A stretch of 64,000 nt of DNA from Cupriavidus pauculus (GTDB lineage: Bacteria; Pseudomonadota; Gammaproteobacteria; Burkholderiales; Burkholderiaceae). The stretch covers positions 444,391 to 508,390 of the forward strand of contig NZ_PJRP01000003.1 in the NCBI RefSeq assembly GCF_002858765.1. Direction: 5' to 3'. Position 1 is the first letter of the stretch; every line of letters begins with the position of its first letter. Positions 9,397 to 17,506 of the stretch are shown one piece after another. The notes under the pieces are model-generated. The model saw nothing but the letters and a program-made list of their open reading frames with translations, ran no database searches and had not been told where the DNA came from. The translations under genes and the position numbers were made by a program.

Positions 9397-10617
9397 TTAC
9401 TTATCGACTGGGGTTTCCATGGATTGGCTGGCGTGCCGCAGCGCGGCGATCAGGGCGTCAGCGCCCGGAGACAGGCGCGCGCCGGCGCGCGTGGTGATGC
9501 CGATGCTGCGCGTGGTGTCAGGCAGCGGCAGGTCCAGCTCGACCAGCCAGCCGGCCTCGATCTCATGGTGCAGCTGGTGCGCCGACAGCGCTGTGACCAG
9601 ATCGCCCTGCAGCAGCAGCCCGCGCACCAGCGCCAGATCGCCCGTTTCCACCAGCGGCTGGGGCAGCGGCAGACCACGCGATGCGAAAACGCCATCCAGC
9701 GCCTGCCGCGAAGGCGATGCGGCGCGCGACAGCACCCATGGATAGGGCTCCAGGTCGGCCAGCGTGACGCGCTTGCGGTTGGCCAGGGGATGCGAGGCGC
9801 GCGCGATCAGCGCAATACGGTCGCCAAACAGGACTTCCGTGGCCAGGCCCTGCGACGGGTGGGGCCGCAGCGCACCGAGGATGAAATCGATGCGCCCGCT
9901 GAGCAGGCCAGCGGTCAGTTCCTCATAAGGGCTTTCCAGCGAGCGGAAGCACAGGCGCGGATGCCGGTGGTGGACATCCGCGATGGCCATCGGCAGCAGC
10001 AGCGTACGGCCCAGCGGCAACGCGCCGATGGTCACCGCGCCTTCCAGCACGCCTTGCAGCGCAGCAATATCGGCCCGGATATGGCGCAGTTCCGCCAGGG
10101 CGCGTTCAAAACGCACCACCCATCGGCTGCCTGCATCGGTGGGCACCATGCCGCGCGCCGTCCGTGTAAACACGGGTTGGCCCAGCGCATCCTCCAGCCT
10201 GGCGATGGCTTGGCTCACCGCCGATTGCGAGACGCCCACCGATGCCGCCACGCTAGGCATATGGTGGACCTCCGCCAGCATCACGGCCACTTCCAGGCGC
10301 CGCTCGTTGTGCAGGGCTTCCAGGCTGGCCACCGTCACGCCGGGCCGCACACGCAGGCGCACCGCTTCCTCGCGCACCTCGCGCAATGCGGCCTCGATAT
10401 GGCGGGCACGCTCCAGCACGATTTCGCCGGCGCGCGTCAGCAACATGCCACGACCCTTGCGCTCGAACAGCGCCACACCCAGCGTCTGTTCCAGTGCCGC
10501 CACCGATCGCGCAATGGCCGACGACGCACGGTGCAGCGATTCGGACGAGCGGCGCACGCCGCCCGCGGCGGCCACACCGGCAAAGACGTGCAGGTGATGC
10601 AGGCTGATTGTCTCCAT
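9397..10617 (-). CDS. galR: LysR-family regulator with two HTH domains (GalR-like)
   Basis: A 406-aa regulator, about 100 residues longer than a usual LysR protein. Two LysR winged helices are visible: residues 6-65 (SSAIARSVAALEQTLG, LFERKGRGMLLTRAG) and residues 106-165 (VSQSAVSQAIARLEDALG, VFTRTARGMVPTDAG). The effector domain covers about 195-400 (GRIDFILGALRPHPSQGL). The start chosen is ATG 10617; the frame stays open upstream but there it is only antisense to galD. It sits between the transporter/galA unit and galD-ligJ, so gallate-responsive control of both is inferred. The symbol follows P. putida GalR by context. Confidence 0.85.
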   Translation of the reverse strand: METISLHHLHVFAGVAAAGGVRRSSESLHRASSAIARSVAALEQTLGVALFERKGRGMLLTRAGEIVLERARHIEAALREVREEAVRLRVRPGVTVASLEALHNERRLEVAVMLAEVHHMPSVAASVGVSQSAVSQAIARLEDALGQPVFTRTARGMVPTDAGSRWVVRFERALAELRHIRADIAALQGVLEGAVTIGALPLGRTLLLPMAIADVHHRHPRLCFRSLESPYEELTAGLLSGRIDFILGALRPHPSQGLATEVLFGDRIALIARASHPLANRKRVTLADLEPYPWVLSRAASPSRQALDGVFASRGLPLPQPLVETGDLALVRGLLLQGDLVTALSAHQLHHEIEAGWLVELDLPLPDTTRSIGITTRAGARLSPGADALIAALRHASQSMETPVDK

Positions 10618-10765
10618 ATCGCTATTGTCGTATCGGTGTGGCATGGCGCCTACGGGCGATAAGCAGATTAGAACAATTGTCCCGCGACATCGCAACCAAG
10701 GACTTGTACCGGGCGCGGATACTGCGGGCACCTGATAACGCCCGAGCCTGCCAGCGCCGCCCGCC

Positions 10766-11899
10766 ATGACGCCATGCCTTGATTCCGACCTGCGCGCCAT
10801 CCCCTGCACCCTGATGCGGGGCGGCACGTCGCGTGGGCCGTTCTTCCTGGCCAGTGACCTTCCCGCCGACACCGCCGCACGCGACCGCGTGCTGCTGGCG
10901 GCCATGGGCTGCCCCGATCCGCGCCAGATCGACGGCCTTGGCGGCGCGCATCCGCTGACCAGCAAGGCCGGCATCGTGGCGCACGGCACGCCCGGACAGG
11001 CCGACCTCGACTTCACGTTCGCGCAGTTGCAGCCGAACGCGGACACCGTCGACACCACGCCGAACTGCGGCAACATGCTGGCCGCCGTATTGCCATACGC
11101 TATCGAACGCGGTCTGGTTGCGCCGCAAGACGGCGTCACCCGTGCCCGCGTGCTGACGCGCAACACGGGCATGCTGTGCGACATCACGATGCAAACGCCA
11201 TTACGCGTGCCCCGCTTCGGCGGCGAAGCCCGGATCGACGGCGTGCCGGGCACTGCGGCGCCCATCGTGATCGACTTCCTCGACACCGCTGGCTCGGTGT
11301 GCCGCGCGCTGCTGCCCACGGGCAACACCGTGGACAAGCTCACGATCATCGATTCCGAATCCGGCAAGCCGCTCACCATCGACGCCACGCTGATCGACAA
11401 CGGCATGCCCATGGTGCTCATGCGCGCGGCAGACCTCGACCGCACGGCCCGTGAGACCGTGGCCGACCTGAACGCGGACACTTCGCTGAAGCAGCGCATC
11501 GAAGCCTTGCGACTGGTCGCTGGCGAATTGATGGGCCTGGGCAACGTGGCACAGAAGAGCTATCCGAAGATGTGCCTGATTGCCGCGCCGCGCGCCGGCG
11601 GCAGCATTGCCACGCGCTGCTTTATCCCGCGCGTCTGCCACGACGCCATCGGCGTACTGGCTGCCATCACGGTGGGCACGGCCTGCGTACTGCCCGGCAC
11701 GATTGCAGCCGGCGTGGCCGTCGTCGAGGCAGGCCCGGTCCACGCCATCAGCGTCGAACACCCCACTGGCGAGTTTGCGGTGGAACTCGAAACCGATCCC
11801 GCCGATCCCGGCACGATCCTCCGCAGCGCGCTGATCCGTACGGCGCGTCCCATCATGCGCGGCGAGGTACTGGTCCCGTCCAGCACCTGGCCACTCTGA
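10766..11899 (+). CDS. galD: 4-oxalomesaconate tautomerase (PrpF/GalD family)
   Basis: A 377-aa PrpF-fold protein. It begins with the family hallmark IPCTLMRGGTSRGPFF and has TPNCGNMLAAVLPYAIE and PKMCLIA motifs. GalD converts the keto form of 4-oxalomesaconate from ring cleavage into the enol form used by the hydratase. Other PrpF members isomerise aconitates, but the position between galR and ligJ, with galA close by, argues for GalD. It is divergent from galR across a 148-bp gap and is followed by ligJ after 10 bp, clearly one transcript. Confidence 0.88.
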   Translation: MTPCLDSDLRAIPCTLMRGGTSRGPFFLASDLPADTAARDRVLLAAMGCPDPRQIDGLGGAHPLTSKAGIVAHGTPGQADLDFTFAQLQPNADTVDTTPNCGNMLAAVLPYAIERGLVAPQDGVTRARVLTRNTGMLCDITMQTPLRVPRFGGEARIDGVPGTAAPIVIDFLDTAGSVCRALLPTGNTVDKLTIIDSESGKPLTIDATLIDNGMPMVLMRAADLDRTARETVADLNADTSLKQRIEALRLVAGELMGLGNVAQKSYPKMCLIAAPRAGGSIATRCFIPRVCHDAIGVLAAITVGTACVLPGTIAAGVAVVEAGPVHAISVEHPTGEFAVELETDPADPGTILRSALIRTARPIMRGEVLVPSSTWPL

Positions 11900-11909
11900 G
11901 CACTTCTTC

Positions 11910-12935
11910 ATGATCATTGATTGCCACGGGCATTTCACCACCGCCCCGAAAGCACTGGAAATCTGGCGCCAGCGCCAGATTGCAGGCCTTACCGCACCGG
12001 AGCTGGCGCCGTCCGTCAGCGACCTGCAAATCAGCGACGACGCACTGTGCGAGGCCATCGAAGGCAACCAGTTGCGCCTGATGCGCGAGCGCGGCGCCGA
12101 CCTGACGATCTTCTCGCCGCGCGCCTCGTTCATGGCGCACCACATCGGCAACTTCGAGACCAGCGCCACCTGGGCCGCCATCTGTAACCTACTCTGCCAT
12201 CGCGTCAGCGAACTGTTTCCCGATCACTTCGTGGGTGCCGCCATGCTGCCCCAGTCGCCGGGTGTGGATACACGGAGCTGCGTGGCCGAGCTGGAACGCT
12301 GCGTGCTGGAGTACGGCTTTGTCGGCGTGAACCTGAATCCCGATCCGTCGGGCGGCCACTGGACGTCGCCGCCCCTGTCCGACCCGTACTGGTTCCCCCT
12401 CTACGAAAAGATGGTGGAGCTTGACGTGCCGGCCATGATTCACGTCAGCACCAGTTGCAACGCGTGCTTCCACACCACTGGCGCGCACTACCTGAACGCC
12501 GACACCACGGCCTTCATGCAGGTGCTGACCAGTGACCTGTTCCAGCGCTTTCCCACACTGAAGTTCGTGATTCCGCACGGCGGCGGCGCGGTGCCCTATC
12601 ACTGGGGCCGCTTCCGTGGCCTTGCGCAGGAACTGAAGCTGCCGCCGCTGCAGGAGCATCTGCTGAACAACGTGTTTTTCGATACGTGCGTCTATCACCA
12701 GCCGGGCATCGACCTGCTGACGCACGTGATCCCGGTGCGCAACGTCCTGTTTGCCTCGGAAATGATCGGCGCCGTGCGCGGCATCGATCCCGAAACCGGC
12801 CACTACTACGACGACACGCGCCGCTACATCGACCAGGCCGCGTTGTCCGCCGAAGAACGACATCTGATCTACGAAGGCAACGCGCGCCGCATCTACACCC
12901 GCCTGGATGCGCGCCTGAAGGCCCGCGGGTTGTAG
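11910..12935 (+). CDS. ligJ: 4-oxalomesaconate hydratase, amidohydrolase type (LigJ)
   Basis: A 341-aa amidohydrolase-superfamily protein. The zinc ligands known for Sphingobium LigJ (His6, His8, His178, Glu284) all fall at the same numbers here: DCHGHF, MIHVST and FASEMIG. It hydrates 4-oxalomesaconate to 4-carboxy-4-hydroxy-2-oxoadipate. This differs from P. putida, where an unrelated LmbE-type protein (GalB) does the step. It lies 10 bp after galD and 55 bp before the porin. No 4-carboxy-4-hydroxy-2-oxoadipate aldolase gene follows, so the last step must be encoded elsewhere. Confidence 0.92.
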   Translation: MIIDCHGHFTTAPKALEIWRQRQIAGLTAPELAPSVSDLQISDDALCEAIEGNQLRLMRERGADLTIFSPRASFMAHHIGNFETSATWAAICNLLCHRVSELFPDHFVGAAMLPQSPGVDTRSCVAELERCVLEYGFVGVNLNPDPSGGHWTSPPLSDPYWFPLYEKMVELDVPAMIHVSTSCNACFHTTGAHYLNADTTAFMQVLTSDLFQRFPTLKFVIPHGGGAVPYHWGRFRGLAQELKLPPLQEHLLNNVFFDTCVYHQPGIDLLTHVIPVRNVLFASEMIGAVRGIDPETGHYYDDTRRYIDQAALSAEERHLIYEGNARRIYTRLDARLKARGL

Positions 12936-12990
12936 CAACACGGAAGTACGCGGCACAGACCGAACAAGAATATCAACGGAGGAGAAAACG

Positions 12991-14082
12991 ATGAAACTGC
13001 GCCACCTGGCGTTTTCGATCGCGCTTGGGCTGCCTGCCCTGGCGCAGGCCCAGTCCGTGACGCTGTACGGCGTCATCGATACGGGCATCGAGTACCTGAA
13101 CCACGTCGGCACCGCAGGCAATTCCGTGGTGAAGATGGCCAACCTGAGCGGCACGGTGCCGTCGCGCTGGGGCCTGCGCGGCACCGAGGATCTTGGCGGC
13201 GGCATGAAGGCCAACTTCGTGCTGGAATCGGGCTTCGCGCCGGACAGCGGCGTTACCAACCAAGGCGGCCGCCTGTTCGGCCGGCAAGCCTGGGTAGGCC
13301 TGAGCGGCAACTGGGGCCAGATCAGCCTGGGCCGCCAGTACACGATGCTGTTCTGGGCGATGCTCGATACCGATATCCTGGGGCCCAACGCCTATGGTTC
13401 TAGCTCGCTCGACAACTACCTGCCCAACGCGCGCGCTGACAATGCGATCGGCTACAAGGGCAAGTTCGGCGGCTTCACTGTCGGGGCAACCTATAGCTTC
13501 GGCCGCGATTCGGTCAACGCCGGCCCCAGCCCGTCAGGCACCAACTGCGCCGGCGAGACGGCGGGAAGCATGGCCACCTGCCGCGAATGGTCGGCCATGC
13601 TCGGCTACGAGACCAACTGGTGGGGCGTGCTCGGTGCCTACGATTCACTGCGGGGCGGTCCCGGCGCCTTCGCCGGCCTGACGTCGAGCGAACTCAAGGA
13701 CGACCGCGCCACGGTGGGTGGCTACATGCTGGTGGGCCACGCCAAGATCGGCGCCGGCTGGCTGGCCCGCCGCAACGGCGCGCTGACCACGCCGCGCAGC
13801 AACATGTACTACGCCGGCGTCGCCTACGACATCACGCCGCAGGTCACGCTGTCGGGCGAGGCGTACTACCTCGACTACCGCCACAGCTCCGACCGGGCAT
13901 GGCTTGGCGCCGTGCGCGCCAGCTACGCGTTCTCCAAGCGTACCTCGGTGTACTCCACGCTCGGCTACATCGACAACGGCGGCAAGCTCGCCCTGTCGGT
14001 GGACAGCGCTTCGACAGGTGCCGGCCCGGTGGCGGGCGGCACCCAGCTTGGCGCGATGCTCGGCATCAAACACATCTTCTGA
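12991..14082 (+). CDS. Gram-negative porin (betaproteobacterial GBP/OmpC-like)
   Basis: A 363-aa outer-membrane trimeric porin. It starts after GGAGGAGAAAACG with a signal peptide ending AQAQ near residue 21, then SVTLYGVIDTGIEYL, the standard start of strand 1. The loop-3 region carries GRLFGRQAWVGL and GRQYTMLF. It ends GIKHIF, with the terminal Phe required for outer-membrane assembly. It is probably cotranscribed with galD-ligJ and may admit aromatic acids. A strong terminator follows. Confidence 0.93.
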   Translation: MKLRHLAFSIALGLPALAQAQSVTLYGVIDTGIEYLNHVGTAGNSVVKMANLSGTVPSRWGLRGTEDLGGGMKANFVLESGFAPDSGVTNQGGRLFGRQAWVGLSGNWGQISLGRQYTMLFWAMLDTDILGPNAYGSSSLDNYLPNARADNAIGYKGKFGGFTVGATYSFGRDSVNAGPSPSGTNCAGETAGSMATCREWSAMLGYETNWWGVLGAYDSLRGGPGAFAGLTSSELKDDRATVGGYMLVGHAKIGAGWLARRNGALTTPRSNMYYAGVAYDITPQVTLSGEAYYLDYRHSSDRAWLGAVRASYAFSKRTSVYSTLGYIDNGGKLALSVDSASTGAGPVAGGTQLGAMLGIKHIF

Positions 14083-14112
14083 CCTCGTCGCGACACACGG
14101 GGAGCTCCAACT

Positions 14113-14152
14113 GCCCACGCTCCGTTAGTGCTGACGGGCGTGGGCTTTTTTT
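14113..14152 (+). terminator. Rho-independent terminator after the porin
   Basis: GCCCACG (14113-14119) pairs with CGTGGGC (14139-14145), followed by seven T (14146-14152), 31 bp past the porin stop. It ends the galD-ligJ-porin transcript. Confidence 0.88.
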
Positions 14153-14256
14153 GGGCTGGAATTGACTTGAATCCGTTCCCGATACTCGCGCACTCGGGCA
14201 TAGTCTCGACACCGCCCTAATCTGTCCTCTCCCGGATGTATATGCCGGTGATGACT

Positions 14257-14715
14257 CTAGGTTCGACTCCGGCCCGCCTTGTGCGGGCCGACTACATGTC
14301 GCATCCCGGAAATATGATCGCTGTTTGGTCCATCGGCGGACGCGTTGTCGACCAGCATCATTCTCTGCATGTCATACCACGTAGACCACACGGTATCCGT
14401 CCGATCCATGGAGACGAGCCATGGAACCAACGCCCCATGGATCCACTGAAGGAGAACCAGGCCTTCGCGGTGCAGCTGGGCAACGCCGCCGTTACGCCAA
14501 AGAAGCACAGGTTCATGATGAAACGTCCGGTTCCGGAGCATCCGGATCCTTTTGATCAGAGACGATAGCTTCGCCCGCGTTCGATCGACCTTTGGACAAC
14601 CGGGAAATGCCTTGCGCAAGGCAGACCACAGCTCCGACTGGAATTCGGCGTTGAACCTCCTGCATCGCTCAAGCCGAGGCGCCGAGAACAGCTTTTCAGC
14701 ATCCGTCCATTTCAC
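14257..14715 (-). pseudogene. Abi-like protein remnant (probable internal deletion)
   Basis: A frame of 152 aa from GTG 14715, preceded by AGAGGGGAAG. The start (KWTDAEKLFSAPRLERC) resembles the N-terminus of Abi-like abortive-infection proteins, and the rest (ELWSALRKAFPG, then RIRMLRNRTFHHEPVLLW) resembles their C-terminal RNxxHHEP region. The middle of about 100 residues expected between these parts (the YRWN...E.ALRN segment) is missing, although the frame is kept. An ATG at 14775 would add 20 residues. Base composition is less GC-rich than its neighbours. Assignment to the Abi-like family is from remembered motif patterns, not a search, and a genuinely short protein cannot be excluded. 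Confidence 0.5.
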
Positions 14716-14822
14716 GATCGACTTCCCCTCTCTGGTGAAGTCGAAATTCCAGCAGCAGACGACAAAGAAATCCATGAGACGACGGAGCAAAATTGTGTCC
14801 GCTGGCCGGCAGCATCCCTCGA

Positions 14823-15269
14823 CTATGTCTCCGGCGAATCGGCAAACGGCAGCATGGCCGCCCTCACCCCTTCTGGGAGCGTTTCGCAAGCCATCCGAAA
14901 CACATTGCCCTCTGGATCTTCCAGCACTACCTGCCATTGCCCGTAGTAGGTCGAGAAGGGCCCTTTGATCAGCTTTCCACCCATGTCCGCGGCCGTCGCT
15001 GCTGCCACGCCAACAGCTTCCGTGGCGTCGACCATGAACGTGGCGTATGCAATCGTCGGCGCGGACCCGCCAGCCTCTGGCTTCCTGTCTTCTATCCCCA
15101 GCAATGCATACGCCGCCGCCCCATTGAACCCAAACTGGAACGTTGGCGCTTCCAGCGCGCGGTAGATCGGTGAACGGCTCTTTGCCGCCTCGGGCAGATC
15201 GAGCACCTGCCGGTAGAACGCAAACTGCGCGTCGATATCGCGGCACAGCAGGTTGAACCAGAGTTTCAT
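14823..15269 (-). CDS. VOC-family (glyoxalase/bleomycin-resistance-like) protein
   Basis: A 148-aa vicinal-oxygen-chelate protein. It begins MKLWFNLLCRDIDAQFAFY and contains GFNGAAAYALLG, YATFMVD and WQVVLEDPEGNVFRM, the usual beta-alpha-beta repeats. The family includes isomerases, dioxygenases and antibiotic-binding proteins, and the exact job cannot be read from sequence. Its ATG overlaps the stop of the upstream 2-oxoglutarate oxygenase by 4 bp, so the two are translationally coupled and probably act on the same compound. Confidence 0.83.
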   Translation of the reverse strand: MKLWFNLLCRDIDAQFAFYRQVLDLPEAAKSRSPIYRALEAPTFQFGFNGAAAYALLGIEDRKPEAGGSAPTIAYATFMVDATEAVGVAAATAADMGGKLIKGPFSTYYGQWQVVLEDPEGNVFRMACETLPEGVRAAMLPFADSPET

Positions 15270-16228
15270 ACCGACACCTCCGGGACATAGGTCTTCCGGT
15301 ACATCTCTGTCAGGTGTTCCCCAGCCGTGCAGGGTGCAAAGCGCGGCATCTCGCCCGCTTGCAGGGTGCCCGGCACCGGCTCGATGCGGGCCAGGTAATC
15401 AGGCTCGTAGAAGAACGGAATCGAATAGCGTGGTGCGCCGCCGGAGTGGACATTGCGCACGCGGTGCGGGTTCGAGTGGTAGCGGCCGTTTGTCCAGCGC
15501 GGCACCATGTCGCCCAGATTGACGACAAGGCTGCCGGGCATCGGTGTAGCCGCCACCCAGTCGCCGCCCGGCATCTGGACTTCGAGCCCGCCATGCGCGT
15601 CCTGCGCCAGGATCGTTACGGCGCCCCAATCCGTATGCGCGCCCGCGCCAAAGGTCCGCGCGTCGGCATCGGTCGGATGGGCGGGGTAACGGATCATGCG
15701 CAGCGTTACCATCGGACTTCCGCTCGTGTGGTCGAAGTAGTGTTCCGGCAAATCGAGCGATAGCGCCATCAACTGCATCAGCCGGCGAGACAGCACGAGC
15801 ATGGCGTCGATATACGCCTGACACTGCGCCGGCGCGTGCGGCAGTTCGACAGGCCACTGGTTGTGGCCGTAAGTCTGATAGCCCGCCAGCACGTATGGAT
15901 GATCGTCCGGATACGCCATGCCGCAGTAGAAGCTCTCCTTCAGATCGGGCCGCGCGGCGGCGTCGAGCCGTTGGTCACCCAGGTTTTCGAAGCCGCGCAT
16001 GGTCGGCGAATGGGCCATGGCCAGCGCGTGCCGCGTGGCAAGCGGAAGGTCGAGCAGAGCCTCGGCCAGCGCGAATTGCCGCGTGACCGTGTCCGCCGCC
16101 ACGCCGTGGTTGCGGACATAAAAGAAGCCCGACGACATGGCCGCCGTACGGAACGTCTGCGCCACCTCGGCGCTGCGTGGGCCACCGGCGACCAGCGCAT
16201 CGGTGAGATCGATGACAGGAATCGACAT
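15266..16228 (-). CDS. 2-oxoglutarate/Fe(II)-dependent oxygenase (IPNS-like)
   Basis: A 320-aa member of the isopenicillin-N-synthase-like oxygenases. The N-terminal DIOX_N part is clear (IPVIDLTD, SGFFYVRNHGV). The iron triad is His198/Asp200 (GAHTDWG) with His255 (NPHRV), and Arg267-x-Ser269 (RYSIPFF) would bind 2-oxoglutarate. It hydroxylates or oxidatively modifies a small molecule. It is 13 bp downstream of the NMT1-type binding protein and overlaps the VOC gene, forming a three-gene minus-strand unit. The substrate is unknown. Confidence 0.88.
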   Translation of the reverse strand: MSIPVIDLTDALVAGGPRSAEVAQTFRTAAMSSGFFYVRNHGVAADTVTRQFALAEALLDLPLATRHALAMAHSPTMRGFENLGDQRLDAAARPDLKESFYCGMAYPDDHPYVLAGYQTYGHNQWPVELPHAPAQCQAYIDAMLVLSRRLMQLMALSLDLPEHYFDHTSGSPMVTLRMIRYPAHPTDADARTFGAGAHTDWGAVTILAQDAHGGLEVQMPGGDWVAATPMPGSLVVNLGDMVPRWTNGRYHSNPHRVRNVHSGGAPRYSIPFFYEPDYLARIEPVPGTLQAGEMPRFAPCTAGEHLTEMYRKTYVPEVSV

Positions 16229-16241
16229 AGGCGCCTCCGCG

Positions 16242-17279
16242 TCAGGCCTTGAGCTTGCGATCCGCCGCCGACGGCAGGAACTGGTCGGTCCAGATGTCGG
16301 CCACCGTCATGCCCGGCTTGATGCCGAAGGCGCCCACCGTTTCGTCCACCGTGGCCTGCAGCCGCGCCTGCGTGGCTGCGCCCCATCCGTCGCGCAGCGT
16401 ATCGGGCGTGCGCATCGCGCCATCGACGATCAGCTTCAGCCGCTCGAACTCCAGCGCCTGCTCGGCCAGCGGCTCGCGCGCCTTGACCGCCGCGGCGCCG
16501 GCCTTCGGGTCCGCCATGGCTTCGATCCAGCCGCGCGTCGACGCCTTGACGAAGGCCTTCATGGCCTCGGGCTGCTCCGCCATGCTCTTGCGATTGGCCA
16601 CCAGACCGTTGCCGTACGACTTCATGCCGTAGTCCGAGAAACGGAACACCGTCAGTTTCTCCGGACCCATGCCGCGCGCCTTCAGGTTCAGCAGGCCAGT
16701 AAAGTAGAAGTAGGCGGCGGCATCGAAGTCTCCCTTCGCGAAGCGCGTGTCGCCAATGTCCGGGGTCACGCTCTCCCACTTGATCGTCGATGGATCGAAG
16801 CCCTGCGCCTTGGCAAACACCGGAAACAGCTTGCGCGACGCATTGAACGGCTGGCCGAGAATCGACTTGCCGGCCAGGTCGCCCGGCTTGACGATGCCAC
16901 CGCCCTTGCGCACGATCACCGCGTTCGGGTTCAGGTCGTACTGGATAGCCACCGCCTTCAGCGCGGCGGCCGGATTGGCAGCGTTGAATTCGATCATTGC
17001 CGCAAGATCCGCCGACGCGCAGTCGTAGGCGCCACCGGCCACCAGGCTGATGGCCGAAGCCGAACCGTTGCCGGTATCGATCAACACGTCCAGTCCGGCA
17101 TCCTTGTAGTAGCCGCGCTGCAACGCCAGCAGGAAACCGGCGCCCGAGGCTTCCACCTTCCAGCCAAGGTTGAACTTGAACTTCTGCAGCGACCCGGCGG
17201 CGCGCACGATGGCCGGCGCGGCGAGCAGCGATGAGATGGCAGTGGCGCCAGTGGCGCGCAGGAAGGAACGGCGTCGCAT
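16242..17279 (-). CDS. ABC-type substrate-binding protein (NMT1/SsuA/ThiY-like)
   Basis: A 345-aa periplasmic binding protein. The start MRRRSFLRATGATAISSLLA is Tat-like with a cleavage site near AIVRAA; ATG 17279 follows GGAG at good distance, whereas the longer frame adds 47 unconvincing residues. NMT1-type features: GYYKDAGLDV, GGAYDCASADLAAMIEF, VIVRKGGGIVKPGDLAGKSI. Relatives bind pyrimidine precursors, sulfonates, taurine or nitrate-like ligands. No ABC permease or ATPase gene is adjacent, so the transporter must be completed from elsewhere. It leads the operon with the 2OG oxygenase and VOC protein. Confidence 0.87.
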   Translation of the reverse strand: MRRRSFLRATGATAISSLLAAPAIVRAAGSLQKFKFNLGWKVEASGAGFLLALQRGYYKDAGLDVLIDTGNGSASAISLVAGGAYDCASADLAAMIEFNAANPAAALKAVAIQYDLNPNAVIVRKGGGIVKPGDLAGKSILGQPFNASRKLFPVFAKAQGFDPSTIKWESVTPDIGDTRFAKGDFDAAAYFYFTGLLNLKARGMGPEKLTVFRFSDYGMKSYGNGLVANRKSMAEQPEAMKAFVKASTRGWIEAMADPKAGAAAVKAREPLAEQALEFERLKLIVDGAMRTPDTLRDGWGAATQARLQATVDETVGAFGIKPGMTVADIWTDQFLPSAADRKLKA

Positions 17280-17506
17280 AGAGAGCTCCGGAAACGGATG
17301 TGTGGGCACATGGCGAGCAATTTCCGGGCGGCGCGGGCCGCTGAACGCTTCTACTCTCCAGCCTGCTGTCCAGCAGGTTCCGTGCCACCCGCATTCACGA
17401 AATTGGCGCGCGCATTGCACCGCGATGCGGCAATGCGGATGTCGGCATGCGCCGGGACGGCGCAGATGCTTGCCCCGTGGTGGATAAGGCAGTACCTTGT
17501 GACGCC

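Noticed and set aside
9397-11544. A 715-aa version of the LysR regulator
   Set aside because: Residues before ATG 10617 are antisense to galD and unlike any LysR protein; the true start gives 406 aa.
14258-14290. tRNA 3'-end-like sequence GGTTCGACTCC beside a GGCCCG/CGGGCC hairpin
   Set aside because: The T-arm stem does not pair and no acceptor partner or CCA is present; it lies in the end of the Abi-like frame. A relic attachment site cannot be shown.
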